39,991 bases of DNA from Bellilinea sp034411135 (GCA_034411135.1 DAOUMN010000019.1:1-39991), one strand, 5' to 3'; counted from the first letter of the stretch, positions 16,897 through 26,117 are shown. Notes: generated by a model not told the origin, from the letters alone. Numbers and translations: made by a program.

Positions 16897-17877
16897 TCAG
16901 TGGGATTCGGGTTGCAGGCTGCGGACTTTTTCCATACGGACTTTATGGATGCGCTGGTTTAAAAAAGCAATCGACTGCTCATCGATTTGAAAATTAACCA
17001 CCACATCCGGTTCGCGCCCGGTCATCGCGCTGACTTCCTCGGCGCTGGTGTGGGTAACAATGAAATGGTCGCTGGACTGTGCCAGCCGACGGATCGCTTC
17101 ACGGTCATCCTCGACCGACAGGGCTTCAATCTCCCATTCGGGATGGTAGCCAAACAGAATGTGCTTGATCATGTGGGCGGTGTTTTGGTTGGTGCAAACC
17201 ACCCCAATCCGGTTTTTTGGGAAACGGGCAATCTTTAGCATCGAGTCAGCAGTCAGACGGGTATCGATTCCAACCACCTTGCCGGGTGGGAAGCCATACT
17301 GGCTGATGGCGGTGTTGATCTCTGCCAGATGATGATACGTGGTGATGATCAGATCGAATTTTTTGATCACTGCCGACGGGTTTTTATAGAAATGCGACAG
17401 GTTACGATACTCGACCGGCATATTGAGCACTTCGTTCAGCCGCTTGCCCATCTCCTGGGTGTCGTAATCGTTGCACTCGAAGAAGATCAGGTCAACTTTG
17501 CTGTGCCCAAATACTTCGTTGACTGCGTTCTTCAACTGGTCGAGCATCTCTTCGGCGGTTAAGCCAGCAGCCATGCCCTGCCAGACCATTTCCACCGAGT
17601 GCTGGTAGAAATAATCTATCAGTTCGCTCTTGGTTTTCGAACCTGCCTGCCCGGCGCGTTTGACCGTATAGCCTCTGCGCCCGATGTGGCTGGTTTCGAT
17701 CATCCCCAGATCGAAAAGCATCTGGTAGGCTTTGTTGACCGTGTTGCGGTTAGAGCCAATCTCTGCCGCCAGTTTTCGTACCGGCGGCAGACGGTCACCC
17801 GGGGCATACTGCCCGGTGGTGATGCGCTGCAGAATTGCTCTGGAAACCGCTTCAGCGGTGACCGGTTCTTTCGCCAT
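16897..17877 (-). CDS. GntR-family transcriptional regulator with a sugar-binding-like effector domain
   Basis: A 326-residue protein. Residues 6-73 form a GntR winged helix (ILQRITTGQYAPGDRLPPVR, then NRNTVNKAYQMLFDLGMIE and a GRRGYTV wing). The larger C-terminal half has alternating strand/helix segments (VDLIFFECNDYD, FDLIITTYHH, RIGVVCTNQN, DVVVNFQ), as in periplasmic-binding-protein-like effector domains, not the FadR, HutC or MocR types. The start is ATG 17877, with AAAGGA 5 nt upstream. The longer reading from 17907 would run through the putative operator. It is first in the operon with GH36, the lactonase and the propeller, and diverges from the dehydrogenase gene. It probably represses its own operon and the transporter through the shared 20-nt element. 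The inducer is unknown. Confidence 0.88.
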   Translation of the reverse strand: MAKEPVTAEAVSRAILQRITTGQYAPGDRLPPVRKLAAEIGSNRNTVNKAYQMLFDLGMIETSHIGRRGYTVKRAGQAGSKTKSELIDYFYQHSVEMVWQGMAAGLTAEEMLDQLKNAVNEVFGHSKVDLIFFECNDYDTQEMGKRLNEVLNMPVEYRNLSHFYKNPSAVIKKFDLIITTYHHLAEINTAISQYGFPPGKVVGIDTRLTADSMLKIARFPKNRIGVVCTNQNTAHMIKHILFGYHPEWEIEALSVEDDREAIRRLAQSSDHFIVTHTSAEEVSAMTGREPDVVVNFQIDEQSIAFLNQRIHKVRMEKVRSLQPESH

Positions 17878-17895
17878 CGAATTCCTTTGTCTTAT

Positions 17896-17915
17896 GGCTT
17901 GCGACAAGTGACAAT
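17896..17915 (-). promoter_or_regulatory. Candidate GntR operator, autoregulatory copy
   Basis: On the plus strand this is GGCTTGCGACAAGTGACAAT. It matches the element at 8637-8656 at 19 of 20 positions in the opposite orientation. It lies just after the -10 region of the regulator promoter and 18 nt before the start codon at 17877. The two 7-mers GCGACAA and GTGACAA stand in tandem. The same position relative to the -10 at both promoters supports repression by blocking transcription initiation. Confidence 0.7.
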
Positions 17916-17925
17916 TTCTTGTAGT

Positions 17926-17955
17926 ATAGTATCATAGCACAATTGGATTTGTCAA
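17926..17955 (-). promoter_or_regulatory. Promoter of the GntR-GH36-lactonase-propeller operon
   Basis: On the minus strand TTGACA (17955-17950) is a perfect -35. The -10 could be TACTAT (17931-17926, 18-nt spacing) or GATACT (17933-17928, 16-nt spacing), within an A/T-rich run. The -35 overlaps a plus-strand TTGTCA (17949-17954) that could serve the divergent dehydrogenase gene (TATAAC at 17970-17975, short 15-nt spacing), so the two directions may compete. Confidence 0.6.
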
Positions 17956-18022
17956 TCGGACAGCTGGTTTATAACCCGCCATTAATTTCTTGATTGTATC
18001 CCAAATCTCAGGACGTGGTATT

Positions 18023-18781
18023 ATGAGCAGGCAACCCAAACGAGTTCTTATCACCGGTGCTTCATCCGGAATTGGCAAAGCGACTGCCATTCGTTTTGCC
18101 CACGAAGGCTGGGAAGTCTGTCTGGTCGCCCGGCGCAAGGAACTGCTCGAACAAATCCACGCCGGTCTGCCAACCGGGCAGCACCTGATTTGCGCAGGAG
18201 CCTACGAACAATCCGAAACTGCCGAGCGGGTTTACGCCGCAGTCTCCACTGAGTGGGGGCATCTGGATGTGCTGGTCAACAACGCGGGGGTCTTCATGAC
18301 CGCCGACGCGCTCGACGCTCCGCTGGAGGAATGGCGAAAACCGTTCGATATCATGGTCAACGGCGCCATTGCGATGACGCGCACAGCAGCTAAATTGATG
18401 AACGACGGCGGGCGGATCATCCACGTTACCTCGATTCACGGTGAACGGGTTGAAGTCAGAGCCAGCGCATACGCCATGGCGAAAGCCGCCATTAACCATT
18501 ACTGCCGTGCCCTGGCATTGGAACTGGCACCACGCAACATCCTGGTGAATGCCATTGCTCCCGGATTCGTCGATACCCCGATGAGCGTTGTGGATGGCAT
18601 CAACGAACTGGAAAGCGAATGGTTCCGTAAAAATTATGTTGAGGGGCACCACCTGCCGTTGCGCCGCGCAGCGCAGCCGAAAGAAATTGCCGGGGTTGCC
18701 TGGTTTCTGGCAGGCGCAGATGCCTCATACATCACCGGGCAGGTTATCACCGTTGATGGCGGGTTGACCATCACCTTTTAG
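18023..18781 (+). CDS. Short-chain dehydrogenase/reductase, possible sugar dehydrogenase
   Basis: A 252-residue classical SDR. It has the cofactor motif TGASSGIG (11-18), NNAG (86-89), catalytic Ser137, Tyr150 and Lys154 (SAYAMAKAA), and the C-terminal ITGQVITVDGG. The Arg pair after the second strand (ARRKE, 36-40) suggests NADP(H) preference. ATG 18023 has AGGA about 9 nt upstream, and the longer frame from 17990 has none. It is divergent from the GntR gene and 8 nt ahead of an enolase-superfamily dehydratase, so it likely oxidises a sugar to its lactone, or reduces/oxidises a keto-acid in the same pathway. FabG- and KduD-like functions cannot be excluded by sequence alone. Confidence 0.88.
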   Translation: MSRQPKRVLITGASSGIGKATAIRFAHEGWEVCLVARRKELLEQIHAGLPTGQHLICAGAYEQSETAERVYAAVSTEWGHLDVLVNNAGVFMTADALDAPLEEWRKPFDIMVNGAIAMTRTAAKLMNDGGRIIHVTSIHGERVEVRASAYAMAKAAINHYCRALALELAPRNILVNAIAPGFVDTPMSVVDGINELESEWFRKNYVEGHHLPLRRAAQPKEIAGVAWFLAGADASYITGQVITVDGGLTITF

Positions 18782-18789
18782 GTTTTTCC

Positions 18790-19968
18790 ATGCGCATCAT
18801 CGAAGCGGTCGATTTCTTCTACCTCTCCATGCCAACGGTGCTGGATATCGGCGACGGCAGCCAGGATGCCTTGCTGGTGCGCGTTGCTGCTGGCGGTCAG
18901 GTCGGCTGGGGCGAATGCGAAGCCTCGCCGTTGGTGACGATTGCCAGCCTAGTGTGCCCAATGTCACACAGTGCCTGTAAACCGGTTGCCGATTCGGTGC
19001 TGGGACAACGACTGGAAACCCCGGCGGACATCATCCGCATTCACCAGGCTGTTCGGCGCAACAGCATGGACTTGCTACAAGCCGACCATACCCTCTCAGG
19101 AATCGATGTTGCCCTGTGGGATTTACTCGGCAAGATCTACCAGGAGCCAGTCTACCGCCTGCTGGGCTACCCGCGCGCCTACCCCAAACGACCTTACAGT
19201 TCACTGTTGTTTGGCAGTCACCCACAGGAAACATTGGAAAAAGCCCGCCTTGCCCGTCAGGCAGGCTTCCAGGCGGTCAAGTTCGGCTGGGGCGGATTTG
19301 GGCAGCACAATGTCAAGGATGACGAGGATCAGGTGGCTGCTGCCCGCGAGGGTTTGGGAGCGGATGGGGTGTTGTGCATCGACGCCGGAGCGGTGTGGGG
19401 CAGTGATCTGGAGGCTGCCCGCCAGCGGCTGTCTATGCTGGAATCTTTCCACGTCACCTGGCTGGAGGAGCCCTTCCACACCCATGCACTGAATGCGTAC
19501 CACAGCCTCTCGCGGTTATGCCACACCATCCGGCTGGCAGGGGGTGAAGGAGCACACAACGAGCACATGGCGCAGCAAATGATCGACTACGCCGGAATCG
19601 GCTTCATCCAGATCGATCCCGGTCGAATCGGCGGGATTACTTCAGCCAAACGGGTATTTGATTATGCCGATGCCCGCAAAGTCAGCTTCATCAATCACAC
19701 CTTCACCTCTCACCTGGCGCTGAGTGCGGCGCTTCAGGTATTCGCCGGCGCGGAAGGGCACGATCTGGGTGAATACCCCGGTCAACTGACTCCGTTGGCA
19801 AGCGAACTGACGCATGAGCACCTGCTGCCCGATACCAACGGTCAAATCCACCTGCCGGAAGGTCCCGGCTTGGGCATCCAGCCGAACATGGAAACCATCA
19901 GGAAATACCTGGTCGAAACCCAAATCGAGGTCAACGGCAAGGTACTCTATCACACGCCGATGATCTGA
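18790..19968 (+). CDS. Enolase-superfamily acid-sugar dehydratase (mandelate racemase type)
   Basis: A 392-residue member of the mandelate racemase/muconate lactonising group. The capping domain (1-125) is followed by the barrel. Metal ligands are Asp198 (CIDAG), Glu226 (WLEEP) and Glu253 (AGGEG). Lys164 (AVKFGWG) and the Asp276/His308 pair (IQIDPGRIGG and TFTSHL) stand where mandelate racemase has its two bases. The second lysine of the usual KxK is Gly here. Such enzymes mostly dehydrate aldonic or uronic acids to 2-keto-3-deoxy acids. Galactonate or a related acid is likely from the surrounding galactosidases, but the substrate is not readable. It starts 8 nt after the dehydrogenase stop. 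No clear terminator separates it from the convergent operon at 19990. Confidence 0.82.
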   Translation: MRIIEAVDFFYLSMPTVLDIGDGSQDALLVRVAAGGQVGWGECEASPLVTIASLVCPMSHSACKPVADSVLGQRLETPADIIRIHQAVRRNSMDLLQADHTLSGIDVALWDLLGKIYQEPVYRLLGYPRAYPKRPYSSLLFGSHPQETLEKARLARQAGFQAVKFGWGGFGQHNVKDDEDQVAAAREGLGADGVLCIDAGAVWGSDLEAARQRLSMLESFHVTWLEEPFHTHALNAYHSLSRLCHTIRLAGGEGAHNEHMAQQMIDYAGIGFIQIDPGRIGGITSAKRVFDYADARKVSFINHTFTSHLALSAALQVFAGAEGHDLGEYPGQLTPLASELTHEHLLPDTNGQIHLPEGPGLGIQPNMETIRKYLVETQIEVNGKVLYHTPMI

Positions 19969-19989
19969 ACAAATTTTGTGCGGTCATTT

Positions 19990-22401
19990 TCAACTGTAGA
20001 TTAGTGCTTCGCGAACGCTGATCTGTGTTGCCCGCCGGGCAGGCGCCAGCGAAGCGACCACACCGATGATCACAACCAGCGCCAGCCAGGCTGCAACCGC
20101 CGGGTAGCCAAAGGCAAAGTCAAGATCGATTTCCAGCATGGTGCGTCCCAACGCGCGAGCCAGGGGCTGCGCCAGCACAAACGCCAGCGGGGTCGAGATG
20201 AGGAAACTGATCAAGGCTTGGAGCACACCTTCCATGACCAGCATCCAGCGGATAGCCGCAGCACGCGCGCCAATCGAACGCAGCACGCCAATCTCGCGGG
20301 TGCGTTCCACCACGCTGATACCGAGAGATCCTGCTAGACCGATTCCACCCACCACCGCAGTCAACATTGCCAGGCTGAGCAGCATCGAGATCAGGGAATT
20401 AAATTGATTGTTGGCAAACGCGCGTTGTTCAAGGCGCGCCGCGCTGGTATAAAAATCAATCCCCATCCCGGCTTGCTCAAAGCGGTCTTTCAATGCCTCG
20501 GCAAAGGCGGATTCCGCCTCAAGGCTGGCAACTTGCCCTTTGACCAACACCTGGGTACCCTGATTGATTTGCCCGGTAGATGCCGCAACCGCTTCCAGCG
20601 GCGCATAGATCGGCTCGACCAGAAAACCGCCGCCATAGATCACCCGGTACAACCCAACCACCTCCCATTCGGTTTGACCCAGTTCGCCCAGATTCAATGT
20701 GATGCGCTCGCCCAGACGAATGCGGTTTTTCACGGCTGTTTCCTGACTGATCACCACCACTTGGTCATCCCCAGGTTGCAGCCAGCGACCTTCGGTGATG
20801 ATTGGGCGGTACATGCCCGAATTGGCTGGGATGCCCAGCAATTGTGCACCCAACCCCGCCGAATCCCGCAATCGCTCGCCTTCACGCAGGATGGTAGCGT
20901 TACGACTGTACCACATCTCCGCCATCTGAACACCCTCGACTTCGCCTGCCAGCGTTAATACTTCATTAATATTCTGATTACGGTTGAAACCCACGCGCAC
21001 ATCATATCCCTGGCGCGCCATCTCGTTGTCCAGCGTGGCATTAACTGAGCTAATTAAAGCCATGACGACCAGGAACATCACTCCGGCGGTGGTGAGAACC
21101 AGCAATGTCAGTGCCAGGCGTCCTTTGCGGCGGAACAGGTTGCCCAGCGCCGCCGCATAGGCTGTTGGTAGCAAGCGGGCGCCGATCCGTTCGACCAACC
21201 GATCAAGCGAAGTCGAGCCAAAATCACCACCCAAGCCGTATGTGGAAATGGCAGCCCGCACGCTGATCGCCGCGCCGCGCAATACCGGCACCAGTGCTGC
21301 TAAAAGCGGTGCCAGTAAGGCGCACATGACCTGCAGGACGATCGCGCGCTGTGATATCTGGAAAATCGTGTAATCGATATTAAACAGGTTGAGGAACCAG
21401 CGGCTCATCAGAAAGGAAAAAACCGTACTGGATGGCAACGCAATCAACAATGCCAGCCCGCCGTAGATCAACGCGCCACTCAGATAAACCCGCACAATCA
21501 CCCCGCGCCGCCCGCCAATCGCCTTGATCACGCCTATTTGATCGGTTTGCTGCGTTATCAAAGCGGTGAAGGTGTTCAACACCAGCACCGCGCTCATGAA
21601 CAGGGAAACCAGCGCCATAATTTGCAAAACCAGATTGATGCCTTCGACAAACATGCGCCCCCAGTGACGCTCTGGCTCCTGGTACAGGCTGACGATCACC
21701 CCAAAGCCCTGCTCTGCCAGGCGCGAACGGATATCACCAGCAATTTTCTGCGCCTGTTCGAGTGAATAGGGCTCCACCCGCACCAACAATTGACCATAGA
21801 ACCCTTCTGGAATGCCAAATTTCGCCAGCCCTTGCTCGTCGGTAAAAAAATGCGCCTGTCCGCCAAACAGCGGCGGTTGGACAAAGGGGTGACGGATCAG
21901 ACCATTGATCTCGAAGGATTGTTCTCCGCCGTTAACTTGAAGAATGACGTTATCGCCAATCTGCGCTCCAAAGTAGGCGCTGGACAGCCGTTCAATGCCG
22001 ATCTTCCCATCCGCGGGCAGGTTGCCTTCTTTCAAAACAACAACATCATAGGTCTGGGCATTGTAATCAGCGCGCTGAACCAGCGTGCCCAGCCGCCATT
22101 TGTCTTCCACATTGATTTTATAACGCACAGACAACTGATTAACCGGGTCGATATCCACTACGCCGGGTATGGATTTGAGATCATCCACCACCGCCTGGGT
22201 GACTGCGTTGCGTAGAATCATGTTGACGTGCGAGGGGAACACCTCGCGGTGAGCTTTGTCCATGCCGCTGAGCAGTTGGTCGACCATGCCAAAAATAGCA
22301 CCGACTGCGAAAACCCCAACCGAGATGCTGATCACCGCCAACAGGGTGCGGCTCTTGTTGTGCCACACATCGTACCAGACTTTGCGCCAGATCACGCTCA
22401 T
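19990..22401 (-). CDS. ABC transporter permease, FtsX/MacB type with duplicated domain
   Basis: An 803-residue membrane protein. An N-terminal anchor (about 18-40) leads to a MacB-like periplasmic domain (about 45-240) and a first FtsX core (about 260-390). After another membrane segment (about 420-450) come a second soluble domain and a second FtsX core ending in LAPARRATQISVREALIYS. So it is an internal duplication of the MacB_PCD-FtsX unit, as in large lipoprotein- or peptide-handling exporters. ATG 22401 has GGAG 8 nt upstream and lies 13 nt after the ATPase stop. With the ATPase it likely forms a mechanotransmission-type exporter. The substrate is unknown. The operon position after carotenoid genes suggests an apocarotenoid or membrane-lipid-linked cargo, but this is only inference. 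Confidence 0.88.
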   Translation of the reverse strand: MSVIWRKVWYDVWHNKSRTLLAVISISVGVFAVGAIFGMVDQLLSGMDKAHREVFPSHVNMILRNAVTQAVVDDLKSIPGVVDIDPVNQLSVRYKINVEDKWRLGTLVQRADYNAQTYDVVVLKEGNLPADGKIGIERLSSAYFGAQIGDNVILQVNGGEQSFEINGLIRHPFVQPPLFGGQAHFFTDEQGLAKFGIPEGFYGQLLVRVEPYSLEQAQKIAGDIRSRLAEQGFGVIVSLYQEPERHWGRMFVEGINLVLQIMALVSLFMSAVLVLNTFTALITQQTDQIGVIKAIGGRRGVIVRVYLSGALIYGGLALLIALPSSTVFSFLMSRWFLNLFNIDYTIFQISQRAIVLQVMCALLAPLLAALVPVLRGAAISVRAAISTYGLGGDFGSTSLDRLVERIGARLLPTAYAAALGNLFRRKGRLALTLLVLTTAGVMFLVVMALISSVNATLDNEMARQGYDVRVGFNRNQNINEVLTLAGEVEGVQMAEMWYSRNATILREGERLRDSAGLGAQLLGIPANSGMYRPIITEGRWLQPGDDQVVVISQETAVKNRIRLGERITLNLGELGQTEWEVVGLYRVIYGGGFLVEPIYAPLEAVAASTGQINQGTQVLVKGQVASLEAESAFAEALKDRFEQAGMGIDFYTSAARLEQRAFANNQFNSLISMLLSLAMLTAVVGGIGLAGSLGISVVERTREIGVLRSIGARAAAIRWMLVMEGVLQALISFLISTPLAFVLAQPLARALGRTMLEIDLDFAFGYPAVAAWLALVVIIGVVASLAPARRATQISVREALIYS

Positions 22402-22414
22402 CACGGCACTCCGC

Positions 22415-23158
22415 TCACGAGCAGCCGCCATCGTTGGCAATTCTGCCGTTGATCACCTCAATTCGCCGCGCAGCGCGGCAAGCCAGTTCCTCATTGTGCG
22501 TAACCATCAGTACGGTCTTCCCCTGCCCGCTCAAACGAACAAACAAGGTAAAAACCTCCTCGGCGGTTCGCACATCCAGGTTGCCGGTTGGTTCATCTGC
22601 CACCACCAGCGGCGGGTCATTCGCCAGAGCGCGGGCAATCGCTGCCCGCTGTTGCTGCCCACCCGAAACCATACCGGGCAGTTTTTGCATCTGGTCGCTC
22701 AAGCCAACCATATCAAGCAGGTACTCCGCGCGCTCACGCCGCTCTTTGGGACGGTATTTCCTGGCAAAATCCATTGGCAGGATGATGTTTTGCAGCAGGT
22801 TAAGCGCAGGCAATAATTGAAAAAACTGAAACACAATCCCCACCTGACCTGCCCGCCAGCCTGCCAGTTGATCTTCGCTCATTGTGTGCAATGCGCGCCC
22901 ATTAACGATCACTTCGCCGCTGCTGGGGCGGTCTATGCCGGTGATCATGTTCAGCAGGGTAGATTTACCATTCCCCGAAGGTCCCACAATGGCAACAAAT
23001 TCACCCGCCGCCACCGTCAGCGAGATGTCATGCAACACGGCAATTTCCTGCCCGGCAAGATGAAATTGCTTGTTAACCCCGATCAGGCGGATGATTTCGC
23101 CACCATTAGTGTGGCGGGTTTTCAAAGCGGGACTCGCAAGGAACGGACTACCAATCAA
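22415..23158 (-). CDS. ABC transporter ATPase, MacB/LolD type
   Basis: A 247-residue ATPase: Walker A GPSGNGKST (59-67), Q-loop Gln111 in VFQFFQLLP, signature SGGQQQR (165-171), Walker B LVVADEP with catalytic Glu189, D-loop GNLD and H-loop His221. The spacing and GNLD motif match the MacB/LolD subfamily that works with FtsX-type permeases. The start appears to be a TTG (23158-23156) that overlaps the stop of the carotenoid oxygenase gene as TTGA, with an excellent AAGGAGG about 6 nt upstream. This makes translational coupling to the oxygenase likely. The N-terminal 20 residues are not part of the conserved ATPase core, so a later start is possible. Confidence 0.92.
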   Translation of the reverse strand: MIGSPFLASPALKTRHTNGGEIIRLIGVNKQFHLAGQEIAVLHDISLTVAAGEFVAIVGPSGNGKSTLLNMITGIDRPSSGEVIVNGRALHTMSEDQLAGWRAGQVGIVFQFFQLLPALNLLQNIILPMDFARKYRPKERRERAEYLLDMVGLSDQMQKLPGMVSGGQQQRAAIARALANDPPLVVADEPTGNLDVRTAEEVFTLFVRLSGQGKTVLMVTHNEELACRAARRIEVINGRIANDGGCS

Positions 23159-24585
23159 ACCACGCCTCCTTCGTTCGGGGCTTGAGGAAAATAGGCTCCA
23201 TGGTAGCCAAACAGTACCGGGTGAGGAATGGCTGCTCGGGCAATTTCCTGAAAAGTGGCAGCATCCAACACCAGCAGGAAAGACGCGCCCGCGCGCTCAT
23301 CCAGCACGACCGAGAGGATCACGCCGTCATCTTCACTGCTCCTGTCCGGATGCCCCACAAAAACCGGTTCACCCGGATAACAACCCGGCTGAAACCATGC
23401 GTTATCCTGCCCGGTGGCAATATCGACTTTGACAATCTGGTTGTAAAACCCCTGGGGATGATGAGGATTGACGCTGACCGCATAAACATAGCGGTAATCG
23501 AAACGGGTGTTATAGCGGGCTACATCGAAATTGGGCAGTTCCATACAGGCTTCGGAGAGCACCTCGAAGGTAGCTCGTTTACCCTTCAATGGGACGCGGT
23601 AGCGGCGCAACTTCCCCGCCGGCAGCTGATTCGTATTGGATTCAAGCCGGTTGAGATAATAGGATTGCAGAATTTGCGCATCGGGATATGCCGCCAGGTC
23701 AACCACAATCTCGTCACCACACTCAAAGGCATTAATATGATGAAAGGCAAAGAATGGATCACTGTCGTAACGTCCAACCACTTCCCCACTACGCCGGTCA
23801 ATGATCCAGAAAGGTGTTCCGCGTTGGGGCTTCCAGGTAAAGTTTTCGATGTACGGTTTCAGCCATAACAACAGTGTCAACGGATTGACCACCAGGGGGA
23901 ATTCGGTCAGAATAATATAATTCTGGGTCATGCCAAAACTGTGCATATAGGCTGGCTGGTTGACTGGGAGGGATGCGATTCTCCTGGGTGGGTTACCGCC
24001 TTGCATTGCATACACGTTATAGCGACTGATACGGTTGTAACGGGTGACCACGTTATACACCGTGCCACTGGCAGAATCAAATTGTGGATGTACGGTGGTC
24101 ATCTGCCCGACCAGACGCTGCTCATAATTGAACACACCCACCGATTCGAGCGTATGTGGATCGAATTCCACCTGAATAGGCGTTTCTGCCAGTGCCAGGT
24201 AACGCTGCGCAATTTTTGCAATGCTCACCTTGGCACTATCGGTGATCTTCGGTTCGAAAACCGCCATCACCCGCCCAAACAACGAACGGCACGGATCGGT
24301 GGCAAATTCCGAGTAAGCGATCTTCCCGCTTTGCTGCGCTTCTCGATAGGATCGTGTGTTGAGGAATTTATTAGCGTAAGAAACCTGCCCGGCTTGAATG
24401 GTGAAGCGGTGAAGCATTGCCAGACCATCGAACCAGTGCCGGTAGCGCTGTCCACCAACCTGAAAGGTTCCGGGACCGTTGCGGATTAGTGTCCCTTGCA
24501 GCCATTCCGGCAAACGCCCGCGCAGTGGCAGCCGCTCAATTTCGATTTCATCCGGGGTAATGCCAAACCCGATTTCATAACCCAT
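23155..24585 (-). CDS. Carotenoid cleavage oxygenase (RPE65/BCO family)
   Basis: A 476-residue seven-bladed-propeller oxygenase that cuts a carotenoid double bond with non-haem Fe(II). The four iron histidines are visible: His166 (TTVHPQFD), His215 (YMHSFGMT), His282 or His283 (FFAFHHINAFE) and His462 (LFGYHGAYF). IRNGPG and HWFDGLAMLHRF near the N-terminus are typical of bacterial and animal retinal- or apocarotenal-forming members. ATG 24585 has GGAGGG about 8 nt upstream and lies 17 nt after crtI. With crtB and crtI it forms a pathway from geranylgeranyl diphosphate to an apocarotenoid. No cyclase gene is present, so a linear carotene may be the substrate, or a cyclase is encoded elsewhere. 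No rhodopsin gene lies in the window. Confidence 0.9.
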   Translation of the reverse strand: MGYEIGFGITPDEIEIERLPLRGRLPEWLQGTLIRNGPGTFQVGGQRYRHWFDGLAMLHRFTIQAGQVSYANKFLNTRSYREAQQSGKIAYSEFATDPCRSLFGRVMAVFEPKITDSAKVSIAKIAQRYLALAETPIQVEFDPHTLESVGVFNYEQRLVGQMTTVHPQFDSASGTVYNVVTRYNRISRYNVYAMQGGNPPRRIASLPVNQPAYMHSFGMTQNYIILTEFPLVVNPLTLLLWLKPYIENFTWKPQRGTPFWIIDRRSGEVVGRYDSDPFFAFHHINAFECGDEIVVDLAAYPDAQILQSYYLNRLESNTNQLPAGKLRRYRVPLKGKRATFEVLSEACMELPNFDVARYNTRFDYRYVYAVSVNPHHPQGFYNQIVKVDIATGQDNAWFQPGCYPGEPVFVGHPDRSSEDDGVILSVVLDERAGASFLLVLDAATFQEIARAAIPHPVLFGYHGAYFPQAPNEGGVV

Positions 24586-24602
24586 GACCGTTTCCCTCCG
24601 AC

Positions 24603-26117
24603 TCAGCCGTGCGATCCGTTACCGTTGAATGGCTGGACCCCAGCGTGTCCATCAATCAGGTTGGCAGCAATTTTACCGGATGCCAGCACCGCCGGTACAC
24701 CCGCCCCAGGATGAGTGCCCGCCCCGACGAAGTAAAGGTCATCCAATTCCTCCGAACGGTTGTGAGGACGGAAGTACGAAGACTGCATCAGGCTTGGCTT
24801 GATCGAGAACGCCGCTCCACGGTAGCTGTTGAGTGTGTTTTGAAAATGCAGTGGGTCAATGAAATGTTCCGCAACCAGGTTCTCGCGCAAGCCGGGCAGG
24901 TAATTGGTCTCCAGGAAATCCAGCAGGCGGTCGCGGTAGCGTGGCGCCATCTGGCACCAATCGGTGCCCGAATCAAGTGTTGGCACCGGCGAGAGGACGT
25001 AGAACGATTCGCAGCCAGGTGGTGCGATGCTTGCGTCGGTGCGCGATGGCATGTGCAGGTAGAGTGAGAAATCGTCCGAGAGAACACGCCGGTTGAATAT
25101 ATCCCGCAGCAGTTCACGATAGCGCTGATTAAGAATGATATTGTGATGTTGAAGAGGACTATCCAGGTAGCGCTTGCGCGTTCCAAAGTACCACACGAAC
25201 AGTGACATGCTGTACTTCATGCCCTCGATACGGCGGTCGGTATATTTTCGCCGGTGTTGAGCAGCGATCAAATTACGGTACGTGTAGGCGACATCTCCGT
25301 TGCACACAATGATATCCGCCTTGTGCAGGCTTCCATCCTTCAGACGTATACCGCTGGCACGTTTACCCTCCACCAGGATCTCGGCAACCTCGCTGTTGAA
25401 GTGCACCTTTCCACCCAGTTCATTAAATAGTCGCCCCAAACCGCGCACAATGGCACCAGTCCCACCCATGGCGTAATGCACACGCCACTGCTTTTCGAAT
25501 TGCACTATTAACGTATAAATTGATGGCGTGTCAAACGGGTTGCCGCCCACCAGCAGGGGGTGAAACGAGAATACCCGCCGCAGAAATGGATTTTTAATAT
25601 AGCGGGCTGCAAAGTCATACGCGCCGCCGTAGGCTTGCAGGCGGATCACGTCTGGCATGATTTTGATCATATCCACCAGACTTAAGAACGGCTGATCGGT
25701 AAACGGGTGAAAACGCTGGAAAATTGCCCGAGTATGGCGGGTGAATTTCAGATAGCCTTCTTTATCCTGTGGGCTCCAGCGTTCAATTTCTGAGAGGGTA
25801 TTTTCCGGGTTGCGGTGGTAATCGAAATGCGCACCAGTGTGATCGAAGATACGGTAAAACGGGTCGAGCGGCACCAGTTCGAAGTAATCTTCACGCTGCC
25901 TGCCCGCTTGCTCAAATAGCTCGTCAAACATGTACGGCGCGGTGATGACGGTGGGACCGCCATCGAATTTAAAGCCATTAACCTCGTACTGGTAGGCACG
26001 TCCACCGAGCAGGTCACGCTTTTCAAATATTTCTACCTGGTGTCCACTGGCTGCCAGGCGAATTGCAGCGCCCAACCCACCGAATCCGCTACCGATCACA
26101 ATGATTTTTTTAGCCAT
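24603..26117 (-). CDS. crtI: Phytoene desaturase
   Basis: A 504-residue FAD-dependent CrtI-type desaturase that introduces double bonds into phytoene, up to lycopene or a less desaturated product. The N-terminal dinucleotide fold IGSGFGGLGAAIRLA (8-22) and the C-terminal LYFVGAGTHPGAGVPAVLASG region are diagnostic. EIFEKRDLLGGRAY follows the first fold, as usual. ATG 26117 has only a weak AGGCAGG region ahead. The gene is 25 nt after crtB and 17 nt before the carotenoid oxygenase. Number of desaturation steps cannot be read. Confidence 0.92.
   Translation of the reverse strand: MAKKIIVIGSGFGGLGAAIRLAASGHQVEIFEKRDLLGGRAYQYEVNGFKFDGGPTVITAPYMFDELFEQAGRQREDYFELVPLDPFYRIFDHTGAHFDYHRNPENTLSEIERWSPQDKEGYLKFTRHTRAIFQRFHPFTDQPFLSLVDMIKIMPDVIRLQAYGGAYDFAARYIKNPFLRRVFSFHPLLVGGNPFDTPSIYTLIVQFEKQWRVHYAMGGTGAIVRGLGRLFNELGGKVHFNSEVAEILVEGKRASGIRLKDGSLHKADIIVCNGDVAYTYRNLIAAQHRRKYTDRRIEGMKYSMSLFVWYFGTRKRYLDSPLQHHNIILNQRYRELLRDIFNRRVLSDDFSLYLHMPSRTDASIAPPGCESFYVLSPVPTLDSGTDWCQMAPRYRDRLLDFLETNYLPGLRENLVAEHFIDPLHFQNTLNSYRGAAFSIKPSLMQSSYFRPHNRSEELDDLYFVGAGTHPGAGVPAVLASGKIAANLIDGHAGVQPFNGNGSHG

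Noticed and set aside
19969..19989. Terminator between the convergent dehydratase and ABC permease genes
   Set aside because: ACAAATTTTGT is only an imperfect short dyad, with no stem strong enough.
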